64,000 nt of DNA from Nanobdellota archaeon (GTDB lineage Archaea; Aenigmatarchaeota; Aenigmatarchaeia; QMZP01). Shown piece by piece: positions 1 to 8,407 of this stretch. A program made the translations under genes and the position numbers. Below the pieces are notes generated by a model. The model was not told where the DNA came from. It made no database searches and worked only from the letters and a program-made list of their open reading frames with translations. The first letter of the stretch is position 1; the number at the start of each line of letters is the position of its first letter. Where the stretch lies: positions 124,001 through 188,000 of the forward strand of contig JAHIVW010000003.1 in assembly GCA_018816245.1 (NCBI GenBank), read 5' to 3'.

Positions 1-337
1 CAATCGTTGCAAAGCTGCCCGGGCTTCTGCAGAGCTTTGGTCCGGAATGAGGGCGGACTTCCAACGAAGAAATCGTTGTTCCCTCGGGAAGGTCGCCAAG
101 TTGTTTTGAGGAGAAGGCATCACCGACTTTGAGGCCTTCGATTGCAACTAAATAACCAAACTCGTTGTTGCCGTAGCCGATCTTTGCCAACGGCGCGCTG
201 TGCATGGGATGATGAATAATGTCAACGACGGTTCCTTGTTTGTTGTTATACATGATTTTGGGCTGGAAGTGGTATGCTGGGGTTCGGAAGGTTGAGGAAC
301 CTTTTCCGCGTCGTTGCTGGATGAGTTGTTTTCCCAT
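1..337 (-). CDS. rpl2: Ribosomal protein uL2, N-terminal part (cut by window edge)
   Basis: Reading the minus strand from the ATG at 337 gives a protein beginning MGKQLIQQRRGKGSS and continuing with FRTPAYHF and HHPMHSAPLAKI, which is the N-terminus of archaeal uL2. About 112 residues are visible and the frame is open to base 1, so the C-terminal part lies outside the window. uL2 is a large-subunit protein next to the peptidyl transferase centre. The ATG follows the uL23 stop with one base between them (TAGTATG), so the two are co-transcribed and probably translationally coupled. It is not in the ORF track because it is cut by the edge. Confidence 0.93.
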   Translation of the reverse strand, partial: MGKQLIQQRRGKGSSTFRTPAYHFQPKIMYNNKQGTVVDIIHHPMHSAPLAKIGYGNNEFGYLVAIEGLKVGDAFSSKQLGDLPEGTTISSLEVRPHSGPKLCRSPGSFATI

Positions 338-338
338 A

Positions 339-782
339 CTACATCATCCCCAAGCGTGTCGCGAGTTCGGTTGCCGGGTTCTTGGCGTTGAGGGTGACGT
401 ACGCCTTCTTGATACCCTTGTGGGTGTGCTGGAGATTGACAGCATCAACCTTGACCTTGAACCCTTTCTCGATGGCTGTGCGAACCTGCTGCTTGGTTGC
501 GTTGCGCTTGACAATGAACACCAGCTTGTTCTGGCGCTCGACCATAACCATGGATTTTTCGGTTAAGTGGGAGAAGCGGAGGAGCCGCCAGGGGTCGTAG
601 ATTGGTTCCTCTTTCTTCTTTTCGGCTTTGGTTGGTTTTTCAGCTGGTTTTGATTTCTTTTCAACAACGGCCTTTTTCGGTGCTTCAGTTGTTGGCTTGG
701 TTTCTTTCTTGGAAGCTGGTTTTAGCTGAGAAGGAGCAGTGTTCTCTGGCGAGGTAACCTCGACCTTATCGGCGTCTGCCAT
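339..782 (-). CDS. rpl23: Ribosomal protein uL23 with long charged N-terminal extension
   Basis: Large-subunit protein at the exit tunnel, where it contacts 23S rRNA and, in other systems, signal recognition particle. The globular domain is residues about 60-147 (HLTEKSMVMVERQNKLVF, then a C-terminal VTLNAKNPATELATRLGMM). The first 58 residues are a low-complexity Lys/Pro/Ala/Glu tail; archaeal uL23 is usually only 80-90 residues, so this resembles the eukaryotic L23a extension. It has its own promoter: TTTATAAA at 825-832 sits about 45 bp before the ATG. It precedes uL2 by one base. In most archaea uL4 abuts uL23; here an unrelated gene and a promoter separate them. Confidence 0.95.
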   Translation of the reverse strand: MADADKVEVTSPENTAPSQLKPASKKETKPTTEAPKKAVVEKKSKPAEKPTKAEKKKEEPIYDPWRLLRFSHLTEKSMVMVERQNKLVFIVKRNATKQQVRTAIEKGFKVKVDAVNLQHTHKGIKKAYVTLNAKNPATELATRLGMM

Positions 783-824
783 AGCGATCGTTCCAATGAT
801 GAGAGTAAGCTATAGAGGGAGGGG

Positions 825-832
825 TTTATAAA
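825..832 (-). promoter_or_regulatory. TATA box of the uL23-uL2 operon
   Basis: TTTATAAA read on the minus strand, centred near 828. A start about 26 bp downstream (near 802) would leave a leader of about 20 nt before the uL23 ATG at 782. The position inside the ribosomal cluster indicates that uL23-uL2 can be transcribed independently of uL4. Inferred from position and sequence only. Confidence 0.55.
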
Positions 833-848
833 GACCGGTTCTTGGGAA

Positions 849-863
849 TATAACAATGTTATA
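849..863. promoter_or_regulatory. Palindrome TATAACAATGTTATA (copy 1)
   Basis: Perfect 7+1+7 inverted repeat in the gap between the FMN-barrel gene stop (872) and the TATA box of uL23-uL2 (825-832). Its centre is about 27 bp upstream of the TATA centre. It is one of five related copies in the window (others near 5695, 20952, 36314 and 41592). Candidate regulator-binding site; the protein is unknown. Confidence 0.6.
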
Positions 864-871
864 AGAAACGA

Positions 872-1225
872 TTACAAAATTGTTTCCATCTTATCTAAAT
901 CAAAAACACTTTTGATTGTTACTAAAATAGCATTCTTCGTTGAATATTTTTTGTCACGTTGGTTACAAAGATCCACATATTTTCCGGAATTGAATATCTG
1001 AACGCTTCCTGTGACTCTGTAATACACATCTTTACTCTTAGTAACAATACACACTTGCTTCGTCTCTTTCAGATTCTTGAGAGTCGTACGCATCTGACTA
1101 TCGGCAATCAATAGCTTGTCGTCTACAAATCCAAGAGACATGACAACGTTTGCGTTTGGTTTAGCATCAGAAGAGGACGTTGCGAGAACAAGTTCTTGGC
1201 CTTCTTTGAAGGCATCTTTCCACAT
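872..1225 (-). CDS. Pyridoxamine 5'-phosphate oxidase-like FMN-binding split-barrel protein
   Basis: The 117-residue protein has the pattern of the small PNPOx-like/FDOR split-barrel family: an opening helix (WKDAFKEGQELVLATSS), a strand pair MSLGFVDDKLLIAD, then TLKNLKETKQVCIVT and a YYRVTGSVQIF strand. Family members bind FMN or F420 and carry out redox or stress functions; the substrate cannot be told. It lies between uL4 (25 nt upstream) and the uL23 promoter, a very unusual place. Its base composition is visibly more AT-rich than the flanking ribosomal genes, which suggests a later insertion. Fold assignment is fairly sure, function unknown. Confidence 0.75.
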   Translation of the reverse strand: MWKDAFKEGQELVLATSSSDAKPNANVVMSLGFVDDKLLIADSQMRTTLKNLKETKQVCIVTKSKDVYYRVTGSVQIFNSGKYVDLCNQRDKKYSTKNAILVTIKSVFDLDKMETIL

Positions 1226-1250
1226 TATAATCTATTAGATGGTGGAAGTT

Positions 1251-2048
1251 TTAATGCGCAATCCGCTCTAATTCCTTAATTGCGCTCTCCGTAAAAATCG
1301 CCATCCTGCCGGCATCGCCACCAGGTGCAAGATCCTCAACGCGGATTTCGTGAACGTTCACAATATCAAAGCCAGCGAGGTTCGCCACGCCACGACCGAT
1401 GCCCTTGTCTTCGTGCACGACAACGATCGGTCCCTTCCGGGTGATCTTCCGCCGGCCGCGAATCTTCCCTTTCCCGGCGCGTGTCTTCGTCACCGCAACC
1501 CGGGCAAGTTCATCCTGCAGGCCCAACAACACCAACAGTTTCTTGGTTTCCTTAACGGTTTTCAGGGCAGCAAACCCGTCTTCGAGAATCAACGGGAACG
1601 ACTTCACTGCGTCAGCCTTGTGACCTCGCTTCAGGACGATTTCTTTCTTCGTTGAAGCAGAAAATGCAGCACAGAGGGCAAAGCGCCGCTCCTTCTTGTT
1701 AATTTTCTCTTTGAACGAACGCGGCACCGGTGGATGGGCCTTCCGTCCCTTCGTGGCTTGGGGAACAAACCGTGCCGTCATGGCCATATGTCCAACCCGA
1801 CCATGAATTCGGGGCAGTCGTGCTGTCTCCCTGTTCATCATGGAGTAGCGGATGCCGCGCCGTCCGTGGTAGTGAGCACTCGTCCGCTGCCCGGCTTTCG
1901 GGTCAGCGCCGTACGGCTGCCGCAGCTGCGATCGCTCAGCCAGAACCGCCCGGCGGATCACGTCCACGCGAACGTGACAGGTTAGTTTGGGAGTGAGCTG
2001 GATCGTGCCCTTCTGGGCGCCTGCAACAGAATAGACAGGAACGTTCAT
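1251..2048 (-). CDS. rpl4: Ribosomal protein uL4
   Basis: Large-subunit protein lining the exit tunnel. The 265 residues match archaeal/eukaryotic uL4: an N-terminal PVYSVAGAQKGTIQLTP, the tunnel-loop region GQRTSAHYHGRRGIRYSMMNR, and the late segment GKGKIRGRRKITRKGPIVVV. The length is normal for archaea. It is the first gene of its minus-strand unit and diverges from uS13; a TTTAAATA box about 30 bp upstream supports the ATG at 2048. Its usual upstream partner uL3 is absent here and lies 6.4 kb away at 8408-9373. Confidence 0.97.
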   Translation of the reverse strand: MNVPVYSVAGAQKGTIQLTPKLTCHVRVDVIRRAVLAERSQLRQPYGADPKAGQRTSAHYHGRRGIRYSMMNRETARLPRIHGRVGHMAMTARFVPQATKGRKAHPPVPRSFKEKINKKERRFALCAAFSASTKKEIVLKRGHKADAVKSFPLILEDGFAALKTVKETKKLLVLLGLQDELARVAVTKTRAGKGKIRGRRKITRKGPIVVVHEDKGIGRGVANLAGFDIVNVHEIRVEDLAPGGDAGRMAIFTESAIKELERIAH

Positions 2049-2137
2049 AGTGATCAGAGTCTATAATCAGCCTTCGGGTATTTAAACCTTTAAAAAGTCC
2101 ACCTGCCATTAGAAGGTATCCCTCCGGGGGTAGCCAT
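2049..2137. promoter_or_regulatory. Divergent promoter region uL4 / uS13
   Basis: The 89-bp gap between two outward-facing ribosomal units holds two adjoining boxes, TTTAAA at about 2080-2085 and TTTAAAAAG at about 2091-2099. The first fits uL4 on the minus strand (about 35 bp to its ATG) and the second fits uS13 on the plus strand (about 45 bp to its ATG). A CCGGGGGT stretch before the uS13 ATG may act as a ribosome-binding sequence. The 15-bp palindrome seen at other promoters is absent here. Confidence 0.55.
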
Positions 2138-2686
2138 ATGGCGGACAAAAAGACGCAACAATTGAAGAAGAAGGAACGTACTGATACTGATCAGAAAAAG
2201 GAAAAGAAAGGAAAGCCACAAAAGGAGCAGAAACCCGCGCGCGTCAAAGATATTGTCCGCTTTGCTGAAACAAACATCGATGGGACCAAACCCGTGTCCC
2301 AGGCAATCACTGCTGTTTCTGGTGTCAGTGACATGCTCGCGAATGCGATTCTCACGATTTCGGGGTTTGAAAACAAACCATTTAGCCAGCTCTCCGAGGC
2401 TGACGTTGCCAAACTTGAAGACATGGCACTCCATCCTGACAAACACAACCTCCCGTCTTGGCTTCTCAACCGTCGGCGCGATCCAAGTTCAGGTCAGGAA
2501 CGACACCTTGTTGCATCACAGCTCCAATTCACCAGGAACATGGACGTCAATGCGCTCAAGAAGCAGCGCTGCTACCGCGGCATTCGTCACGGCGCTGGCT
2601 TGCCGGTTCGCGGCCAGCGAACCCGCTCGAGTTTCCGAAAGGGCCGCGCAGTTGGTGTGAAACGGGTGAAGGGAGGGAAGAAATGA
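2138..2686 (+). CDS. rps13: Ribosomal protein uS13 with Lys-rich N-terminal tail
   Basis: Small-subunit head protein contacting the large subunit and tRNA. After about 35 Lys/Glu/Gln-rich residues comes the typical archaeal uS13 body: VRFAETNIDGTKPVSQAITAVSGVS, a helix-two-turn-helix region, and the C-terminal CYRGIRHGAGLPVRGQRTR signature ending in a basic tail. At 182 residues it is about 30 longer than usual because of the tail. It is the first gene of uS13-uS4-uS11; its TGA overlaps the uS4 ATG (ATGA), indicating coupling. Confidence 0.96.
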   Translation: MADKKTQQLKKKERTDTDQKKEKKGKPQKEQKPARVKDIVRFAETNIDGTKPVSQAITAVSGVSDMLANAILTISGFENKPFSQLSEADVAKLEDMALHPDKHNLPSWLLNRRRDPSSGQERHLVASQLQFTRNMDVNALKKQRCYRGIRHGAGLPVRGQRTRSSFRKGRAVGVKRVKGGKK

Positions 2687-3315
2687 GGCGACTGAAGCGG
2701 CAGTACAAACGGCCGCGCCGTCCTTGGAACACGACCCAGATCACTGAAGAACGAAAACTCTTGAACACGTACGGATTGCGACGGAAACGCGAACTCTGGC
2801 GGGCACGAGAAATCTTGCGTCAGTTCCGAAAACGTGCACGAACCGCAACCGCACGTGAAGACAAAGAAGCAGAGCAGGTGCTGTTGAAACGGCTCCAGCG
2901 AATTGGCATGCTCTCTGATGAAAAAGAATGCACAATCGATCATGTGCTTGCATTATCTATTGAAAATATCCTTGATCGGCGCCTGCAAACCATTATTCTG
3001 AAGCGAGGGATGGCAACGACCATGAAACAGGCCCGCCAATTCATTACCCACGGTCACGTCGCGATTGACGGACGCCGGGTCTTGTACCCTTCCTTCCTTG
3101 TCCGCCTCGATGCAGAAGACAAGATCGACTGGACAACCGGCAAACCGCCAACAATCCTCGAGGCTTCAAAGAAACGCGTACTGCCGCCTGCCCCAAAGAA
3201 GAATGCACCTAAGGCAGAGGGCAAGAAGGAAAAACCTGTTCAGAAACAGGAAGCCGCTCCAGCTGCGCAACCAACTGAAACTGTCCCGGCGCCGGTAAAA
3301 GAAGCTCATGCGTGA
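2683..3315 (+). CDS. rps4: Ribosomal protein uS4 with C-terminal KAPE-rich tail
   Basis: Primary 16S rRNA-binding protein of the small-subunit body. The ORF-track entry begins earlier in the same frame; the ATG at 2683 overlaps the uS13 stop (ATGA) and gives [11 protein letters not shown], the normal start of archaeal uS4. The S4 RNA-binding domain is at about residues 100-165 ([20 protein letters not shown], then [17 protein letters not shown]). The last 45 residues are a Lys/Ala/Pro/Glu tail not expected in the core family. Length 210 residues. It overlaps the uS11 start by a few bases. Confidence 0.95.
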   Translation: MRRLKRQYKRPRRPWNTTQITEERKLLNTYGLRRKRELWRAREILRQFRKRARTATAREDKEAEQVLLKRLQRIGMLSDEKECTIDHVLALSIENILDRRLQTIILKRGMATTMKQARQFITHGHVAIDGRRVLYPSFLVRLDAEDKIDWTTGKPPTILEASKKRVLPPAPKKNAPKAEGKKEKPVQKQEAAPAAQPTETVPAPVKEAHA

Positions 3316-3889
3316 TCATATGCCCGACGAAACTCCAGCTGTTCCAGAAAAGAAGGAAGCACCCACGGCACCAAAAGAAAAGAAAGCAAAAGTGAAGGAC
3401 ACACCCAGGGAGCCGGCGACACCTGAAACAGCAGAGCCAAAAGAAAAGAGATTTGTCCGGGATCGTCGTGAACGCCGACCGCAGAGTTTCCGTCCCATGA
3501 CCTTCAAAGGGACTTGGGGACTTGCCCATATCTTCTCTTCTCAAAATAATACCATTATTCACATCACGGACATCACAGGCGCAGAAACCATTGCCCGCGT
3601 TTCTGGCGGCATGGTGACGAATCGTGATAAAGACAAGGGGATGCCGTTCCCGGCAATGAATGCCGCACGTCGTGCTGCATCAGAAGCCCTTGCCCGCGGA
3701 TTGACTGGTGTTCACCTGAAGGTGCGCGCGCCAGGCGGCCACAAGAAGCGCATGCCTGGCCAAGGAGCACAACCAGCAATTCGTGCGCTGGTTCGGTCAG
3801 GACTGAGGATCGGAAAAATCGAAGATGTGACGCCGATTCCGCACGACACCACACGAAAAGCCGGTGGCCGTCGTGGTCGTCGCGTGTAA
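3308..3889 (+). CDS. rps11: Ribosomal protein uS11 with charged N-terminal tail
   Basis: Small-subunit platform protein binding 16S rRNA. The core begins near residue 65 ([20 protein letters not shown]) and carries the family signatures [23 protein letters not shown] and the end RRGRRV. About 60 N-terminal residues are a Lys/Pro/Glu/Ala tail. Two starts are possible: ATG at 3308, overlapping the uS4 stop, and ATG at 3320 (MPDETP), four residues shorter; neither has a clear ribosome-binding site. In many archaea rpoD and uL18e follow; here the unit ends and GAPDH begins after 77 bp. Confidence 0.95.
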   Translation: MRDHMPDETPAVPEKKEAPTAPKEKKAKVKDTPREPATPETAEPKEKRFVRDRRERRPQSFRPMTFKGTWGLAHIFSSQNNTIIHITDITGAETIARVSGGMVTNRDKDKGMPFPAMNAARRAASEALARGLTGVHLKVRAPGGHKKRMPGQGAQPAIRALVRSGLRIGKIEDVTPIPHDTTRKAGGRRGRRV

Positions 3890-3891
3890 AT

Positions 3892-3915
3892 CATACCTGC
3901 AGCTTTTTTTGGTAT
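3892..3915 (+). terminator. Possible terminator after uS11
   Basis: CATACC and GGTATG form a 6-bp inverted repeat flanking a stretch that ends in seven T residues. Archaeal RNA polymerase terminates at T-runs, so this is a reasonable end for the uS13-uS4-uS11 transcript before the GAPDH promoter (TATAAATA near 3935). Confidence 0.35.
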
Positions 3916-3966
3916 GAAAACCGAGTTGGGGCGAGCTATAAATACCTTGAACACCCAACAACCCGT

Positions 3967-5007
3967 ATGAAACCACGTGTTTTAGTGAACGGGTTTGGAA
4001 CCGTTGGAAAGCGTGTTGCCCACGCACTTACCTTACAAGACGATATTGAGCTTGTTGGCGTCGCAAATCGTTCGGTGAATACAACCTGCCGGAACATGCT
4101 CGGTGAACAAAGCCTGCTGAAAGGAACACCACTCTACGCAGCTGTTGCCGAGCAGAAATATATCAGTGCCATGCAGCAATCTGGTTTCAATTATCAAGGA
4201 ACCCTCGAGGACGTTCTGAAAAGTGGTGCTGTTGATATTGTTGTTGATTGCACTCCCGCAGAGGTTGATGTCGCGACGAAACCCCTGTACGAGAAGTATG
4301 GTGTTAAGCAGATTTATCAGGGCGGTGCTCCTGCCTCGATCGCGCCAGTGAGTTTTTCCACAGTTGCGAACTACGACGCAGCGCGCGACGTGAACGCGAT
4401 CCGTGTCGTCAGTTGCAATACCACGTCCCTCGTCCGGACACTGCACGCACTTGATACCCGATTCGGGGTTGATGACGTATTCGCAGTTCTCGTTCGCCGA
4501 ACAACTGATCCTGCGGATGCAAAAAAAGGGCCAGTAAACGCCGTTGTACCAGTTACGAAAGTTCCGTCACATCACGGACCAGATGTGCAGACTGTGATGC
4601 CGCACATTCCGATCAAGACTATGGCATGCAAGATCCCGACGACGCTGACGCACACCCATTTTGTCCGTCTCAAACTCAAACAAACAGCAAGCCGTGAAAC
4701 TGTTCTTGACGCCTTCAGGAACGCACCGCGCATTATCTTGTTCAGCAGCGATGCTGGTTATAACTCAACCTCGCAGATGATTGAGTACTTTCGCGACATC
4801 GGCCGGCCGCGCTACGATATGTATGAGGTCGCGATCTGGGAAGAGGGTGTGAATATTGAAGAAAACGTGCTCTACTGGTCGCATGCAGTTCATCAGGAAT
4901 CCATTGTGTTGCCTGAAAACATCGATGCGATCCGGGCACTGAGTGGTATTGCAACCAAGGAAGAATCGATGCGAAAAACAGACAAGAGTCTTGGCATTCT
5001 CCCATGA
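3967..5007 (+). CDS. gap: Glyceraldehyde-3-phosphate dehydrogenase, archaeal type II
   Basis: Cytosolic enzyme that interconverts glyceraldehyde 3-phosphate and 1,3-bisphosphoglycerate with NAD(P). The N-terminal Rossmann motif VNGFGTVGKRVA and the catalytic SCNTT segment (Cys150) mark the archaeal type II family; VPSHHGPDV and the C-terminal AVHQESIVLPENIDAIRAL are also family signatures. At 346 residues it is of normal length. TATAAATA about 30 bp before the ATG points to a near-leaderless message. The stop overlaps the triosephosphate isomerase start (ATGA), so the two consecutive glycolytic/gluconeogenic steps form one operon. Confidence 0.96.
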   Translation: MKPRVLVNGFGTVGKRVAHALTLQDDIELVGVANRSVNTTCRNMLGEQSLLKGTPLYAAVAEQKYISAMQQSGFNYQGTLEDVLKSGAVDIVVDCTPAEVDVATKPLYEKYGVKQIYQGGAPASIAPVSFSTVANYDAARDVNAIRVVSCNTTSLVRTLHALDTRFGVDDVFAVLVRRTTDPADAKKGPVNAVVPVTKVPSHHGPDVQTVMPHIPIKTMACKIPTTLTHTHFVRLKLKQTASRETVLDAFRNAPRIILFSSDAGYNSTSQMIEYFRDIGRPRYDMYEVAIWEEGVNIEENVLYWSHAVHQESIVLPENIDAIRALSGIATKEESMRKTDKSLGILP

Positions 5008-5687
5008 TCACAATGCAGCCGGTTCTTGTTGTTAACTTCAAAACGTACAAAGAAGGAACGGGGAAGAATGCAGAACAGTTTGCGCTAATCGCCGACGAGG
5101 TTGCAAAATCGTACGATGTTCGTGTTATCCTTGCAGTCCAGGCGTACGATCTACACCAGATCTGTTCGGCTGTGTCTCTTCCGATTTATGTTCAGCACCT
5201 TGATCCTGCATCTTTTGGTTCGCACACCGGTGCAATGCTCCCGGAAGCAGCAAAAGACTACGGAGCAACAGGAACGTTGCTAAACCATGCAGAACGCCGG
5301 ATCTCACTTGAACAACTCCAGCAGACAATAGGACGTTGCAAAGATGTTGGCTTGGAAACCTTGGTGTGTACGGATGTTCTCGGGGATGTAGAGAAGATCA
5401 CCCCATGGGAACCGACGTACATTGCCTACGAAGATCCCAAGTTGATAGGAACCGGAAACTCAATTACCGGTCAGCAAGGCGATGTGATCCGCTCGTTTGC
5501 ATCACTGGTGAACGGTACAACGATTCCGTTATGTGGTGCCGGCGTAACAACGGGAACGGACGTGACTGAAGCGCTTAAGATTGGAACACGGGGAGCGGTC
5601 TTCGCTTCTGCAATTATCCGGACACCTGATCATCGGAAGCTGCTTGAAGAGTTGATCCGGGCACTCCATAACGGGAACCAACAATAA
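5004..5687 (+). CDS. tpiA: Triosephosphate isomerase, archaeal short form
   Basis: Interconverts dihydroxyacetone phosphate and glyceraldehyde 3-phosphate in the cytosol. The active-site set is complete: Asn11/Lys13 in VNFKTYKEG, His95 in LLNHAERR, Glu143 in YEDPKLIGTG, and the phosphate-binding loop near CGAGVTTG. At 227 residues it matches the compact archaeal form (about 225) and not the 250-residue bacterial one. The ATG at 5004 overlaps the GAPDH stop; a second in-frame ATG at 5013 (MQPVL) is an alternative start. Directly after its stop lies palindrome copy 2. Confidence 0.96.
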   Translation: MITMQPVLVVNFKTYKEGTGKNAEQFALIADEVAKSYDVRVILAVQAYDLHQICSAVSLPIYVQHLDPASFGSHTGAMLPEAAKDYGATGTLLNHAERRISLEQLQQTIGRCKDVGLETLVCTDVLGDVEKITPWEPTYIAYEDPKLIGTGNSITGQQGDVIRSFASLVNGTTIPLCGAGVTTGTDVTEALKIGTRGAVFASAIIRTPDHRKLLEELIRALHNGNQQ

Positions 5688-5688
5688 C

Positions 5689-5701
5689 ATAACACTGTTA
5701 T
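5689..5701. promoter_or_regulatory. Palindrome ATAACACTGTTAT (copy 2)
   Basis: Thirteen-base inverted repeat with the same AACAnTGTT core as copy 1. It begins one base after the triosephosphate isomerase stop and lies about 25 bp upstream of the TTTATAC box (about 5718-5724) that serves topoisomerase I. Its place between two tandem genes fits an operator or a transcription boundary. Confidence 0.55.
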
Positions 5702-5755
5702 ACAAATCCGCCTCTTTTTTATACCTGTCACATCCGTTAATGAAACACCGATCAA

Positions 5756-7921
5756 ATGCCCACAAAAAAGACACCGAAGCGTTCTCGAACTGTTCAGGCA
5801 ACGGATGTTGTCCCTTCGGAACCTGTTTCGAACGAGCCCTTCACCCTGATCCTCACGGAGAAACCTGCCGTGGCGAAGAAGGTTGCTGATGCTCTCGCTG
5901 AGGACGAGATCCGTCCCATCGAGCGATTCGGCATCACCTCCTACTGCTTTACGCGCGGCGGCAGGCAGCTTCTCGTTGCCCCCGCAGTCGGGCACCTCTT
6001 TGTACTCGCCGAAGAAATCAAGAAGCAGGTCTGGTCCTATCCTGTGTTCGCAACCAAATGGCAGCCCGTGTTTGCTGACCGGAAGAATACGTGGGCCAAG
6101 AAATACTACCAAAACCTTCAGTCAGTGTCCGACGGCGCGACGGATTTCATTTCAGCGTGCGACTACGACAGTGAAGGCTCGACGATTGCCTACAATATCT
6201 TCCGCTACATCTTCAATACGAAGAAAGGCCGTCGCATGAAGTTCTCGACCTTGGCTAAGGATGATCTCATTGAAGCATACGAATATGCCAGTCCAGAACT
6301 CGACTTCCCACAAATTAACGCGGGATTGGCACGTCATCACTTGGACTTTCTCTGGGGCATTAACGTGAGTCGTGCCTTAACTCTTGCGCTCCGCGAAGCC
6401 GGTGCATTCAAAGTATTGTCAAGCGGCCGTGTTCAAGGACCGACCCTCGCGCTGCTCCAGCAACGGCAGGACGAGATCAACAAGTTCACCCCAACACCGT
6501 ACTGGCAACTGGATTCCGTGATTGATGTCAACGGAAAAGAGGTCTTGGCAACGCATGAAACTGACAAGTTCTGGAAAAAGCAAGAAGGAACAACAGCACA
6601 CGAAAATGCGCAAGGAAAACCAGCGGTTGTTGAAGATATCGTTTCAAAGGAAACCAAGACCGCACCACCATTTCCCTTTGACCTCACCACCTTGCAGCGC
6701 GATGTATACCAGCACTTCGGTTACTCACCCAAACAAACACTCGACTTGGCACAAGGGTTGTACGAACAAGCAGCGATTTCGTATCCTCGAACGGCAAGCC
6801 AAAAACTTCCTGCAAAGATCGGCTTCAAATCCATTCTTTCAAATCTGAAAAAGCAAGGATTGTACCGGGATTTCTGCGATCAGTTGCTCACAAAACCAAC
6901 ACTGAAACCGAACGAGGGGCCGAAAGCAGATCCGGCTCACCCCGCGATCTACCCAACGGGCAACAAACCAGCGAGAGCCTCGACACAACAAAAGAATGTG
7001 TACGATCTGATTGTTCGTCGGTTCCTTGCAACCTTCGGTGATCACGCAACCCGGTCAGTTATGAACGTCTCTTTCTTAATTGGACCAGAACGATTCCATG
7101 CCAGAGGGGCGTACACGGTTGAACCTGGTTGGATCACATTCTACAAACCCTATGCCCGCTTCAAGGAAGTAATACTTCCTCCGCTCGAAAAAAGAGAAGA
7201 ACATCCGGTCAAGGATCTCTCTCTTCTCGACAAAGAAACCCAGCCGCCTAACCGCTTCACGCAGGCAACGATCCTGAAAGAAATGGAGAAACTCGGGCTG
7301 GGGACAAAGGGAACCCGCGCATCAATTCTGCAAACTCTCTACGATCGCGAGTACATCAACGAGAAATCGATTGTTGTCAGTGTTCTTGGTAGTGCGGTTG
7401 TCCACGCCCTCGAGAAACACTGCCCGGAAATCCTCTCAGCAGACCTCACGAAAACCTTCGAAGAGGACATGGAAATCATTCAAGACGGCAAGAAGGAATG
7501 GGAAACAATTGTCGATGAAGCAACCACAACCTTGACAACGATCCTCAAGAAATTCAAGCAACACGACAAGGAAATTGGCGAGGATCTTGCGATTGCATTC
7601 CGAGAGATGTTGAAACGGGACACCACCATAGGAACATGCACGTGCGGCAAGAACCTGATCATCCGGACATCTCATGCCGGGAAGCGCTTTGTCGGCTGCA
7701 CGGGCTATCCGGACTGCACCGAAACCTTTTCACTTCCCCAAAAAGGCCTCCTCAAGATGAGCAAGGAAACCTGCAAGACCTGTGGCCTGTTCATCGTGAC
7801 CATCCGTCAGTTCCGCCGCCGCCCCTGGATGCTCTGCGTCCGTGACGGCTTCGTCAATGCGAAAGGTGAGAAACAAGAACTCAAGAAAAAGACTCCCAAG
7901 AAGACCAAGAAGAAGGCCTAA
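5756..7921 (+). CDS. topA: DNA topoisomerase I, type IA
   Basis: Relaxes negative supercoils by cutting and passing single strands. TOPRIM domain: Glu35 in LTEKPAVAKK and the acidic motif at 136-140 (CDYDSEG), the variant seen in euryarchaeal TopA. The catalytic tyrosine is Tyr343 in ISYPRTASQKLP. The gate domains follow, including GLGTKGTRASI near residue 510. The C-terminus has a four-Cys zinc ribbon (CTCGKN, then GCTGYPDC), a further CKTCG pair, and a Lys-rich tail. At 721 residues it is a normal length. It has its own promoter with palindrome copy 2 just upstream. Topoisomerase III is the main alternative, but the zinc C-terminus favours TopA. Confidence 0.93.
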   Translation: MPTKKTPKRSRTVQATDVVPSEPVSNEPFTLILTEKPAVAKKVADALAEDEIRPIERFGITSYCFTRGGRQLLVAPAVGHLFVLAEEIKKQVWSYPVFATKWQPVFADRKNTWAKKYYQNLQSVSDGATDFISACDYDSEGSTIAYNIFRYIFNTKKGRRMKFSTLAKDDLIEAYEYASPELDFPQINAGLARHHLDFLWGINVSRALTLALREAGAFKVLSSGRVQGPTLALLQQRQDEINKFTPTPYWQLDSVIDVNGKEVLATHETDKFWKKQEGTTAHENAQGKPAVVEDIVSKETKTAPPFPFDLTTLQRDVYQHFGYSPKQTLDLAQGLYEQAAISYPRTASQKLPAKIGFKSILSNLKKQGLYRDFCDQLLTKPTLKPNEGPKADPAHPAIYPTGNKPARASTQQKNVYDLIVRRFLATFGDHATRSVMNVSFLIGPERFHARGAYTVEPGWITFYKPYARFKEVILPPLEKREEHPVKDLSLLDKETQPPNRFTQATILKEMEKLGLGTKGTRASILQTLYDREYINEKSIVVSVLGSAVVHALEKHCPEILSADLTKTFEEDMEIIQDGKKEWETIVDEATTTLTTILKKFKQHDKEIGEDLAIAFREMLKRDTTIGTCTCGKNLIIRTSHAGKRFVGCTGYPDCTETFSLPQKGLLKMSKETCKTCGLFIVTIRQFRRRPWMLCVRDGFVNAKGEKQELKKKTPKKTKKKA

Positions 7922-7956
7922 CACACTTCTTATAGGAAGCGTCCCAAGGACATACT

Positions 7957-8367
7957 ATGGGGAAGAAATGGACACGCTCCCAGCGAGCAGAACACAAGTT
8001 AGGCCGCTACCACCGCAAACGAGAGAAAGTACTGACAATCGTCCTGATCATTGTTTTTGTTCTTGCGTTCCTGGCAGTATTGTTTAATGGCGAGGTTCTG
8101 TTCACTCCGGTCAAGGAATATGCTGTTACCTTCATGGTTGTGGTTTTCTTCATCTTCTTTTTCATCGGGGCGACCATGCACAAACGGCTGTTCCTGATTT
8201 TCATGATCCTTGCGCTGCTCCTATTGGGCCTGATATCGTTAGTGACCTACGATTTCGTTGCCGGCTTGGCGCAGATCATTCTAATCGCGGTGCTAATAGG
8301 ACTCTTTATAATCTTTCTTGCAGTCGCTGTGTTCCTGACCGATTTAGTGATGTACGAGGGCTGGTAA
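7957..8367 (+). CDS. Small membrane protein, four predicted helices
   Basis: Not recognised. The 136 residues start with a basic cytoplasmic segment (about 24 residues, rich in Arg/Lys/His) followed by four hydrophobic stretches at roughly 25-45, 54-72, 76-95 and 101-128, with almost no loops. AAGGA precedes the ATG at 7957. It lies 35 bp after topA on the same strand and is convergent with uL3. No catalytic residue is evident. It is real on grounds of its clean membrane pattern and spacing; function unknown. Confidence 0.75.
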   Translation: MGKKWTRSQRAEHKLGRYHRKREKVLTIVLIIVFVLAFLAVLFNGEVLFTPVKEYAVTFMVVVFFIFFFIGATMHKRLFLIFMILALLLLGLISLVTYDFVAGLAQIILIAVLIGLFIIFLAVAVFLTDLVMYEGW

Positions 8368-8407
8368 TGATACCTTCCAATATACTCAGTGATTAAGAGA
8401 AAAAAGA

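Noticed and set aside
2458-2682. The 75-residue upstream extension of uS4 in the ORF track
   Set aside because: It reads through uS13 in another frame; the ATG at 2683 overlapping the uS13 stop gives the normal N-terminus.
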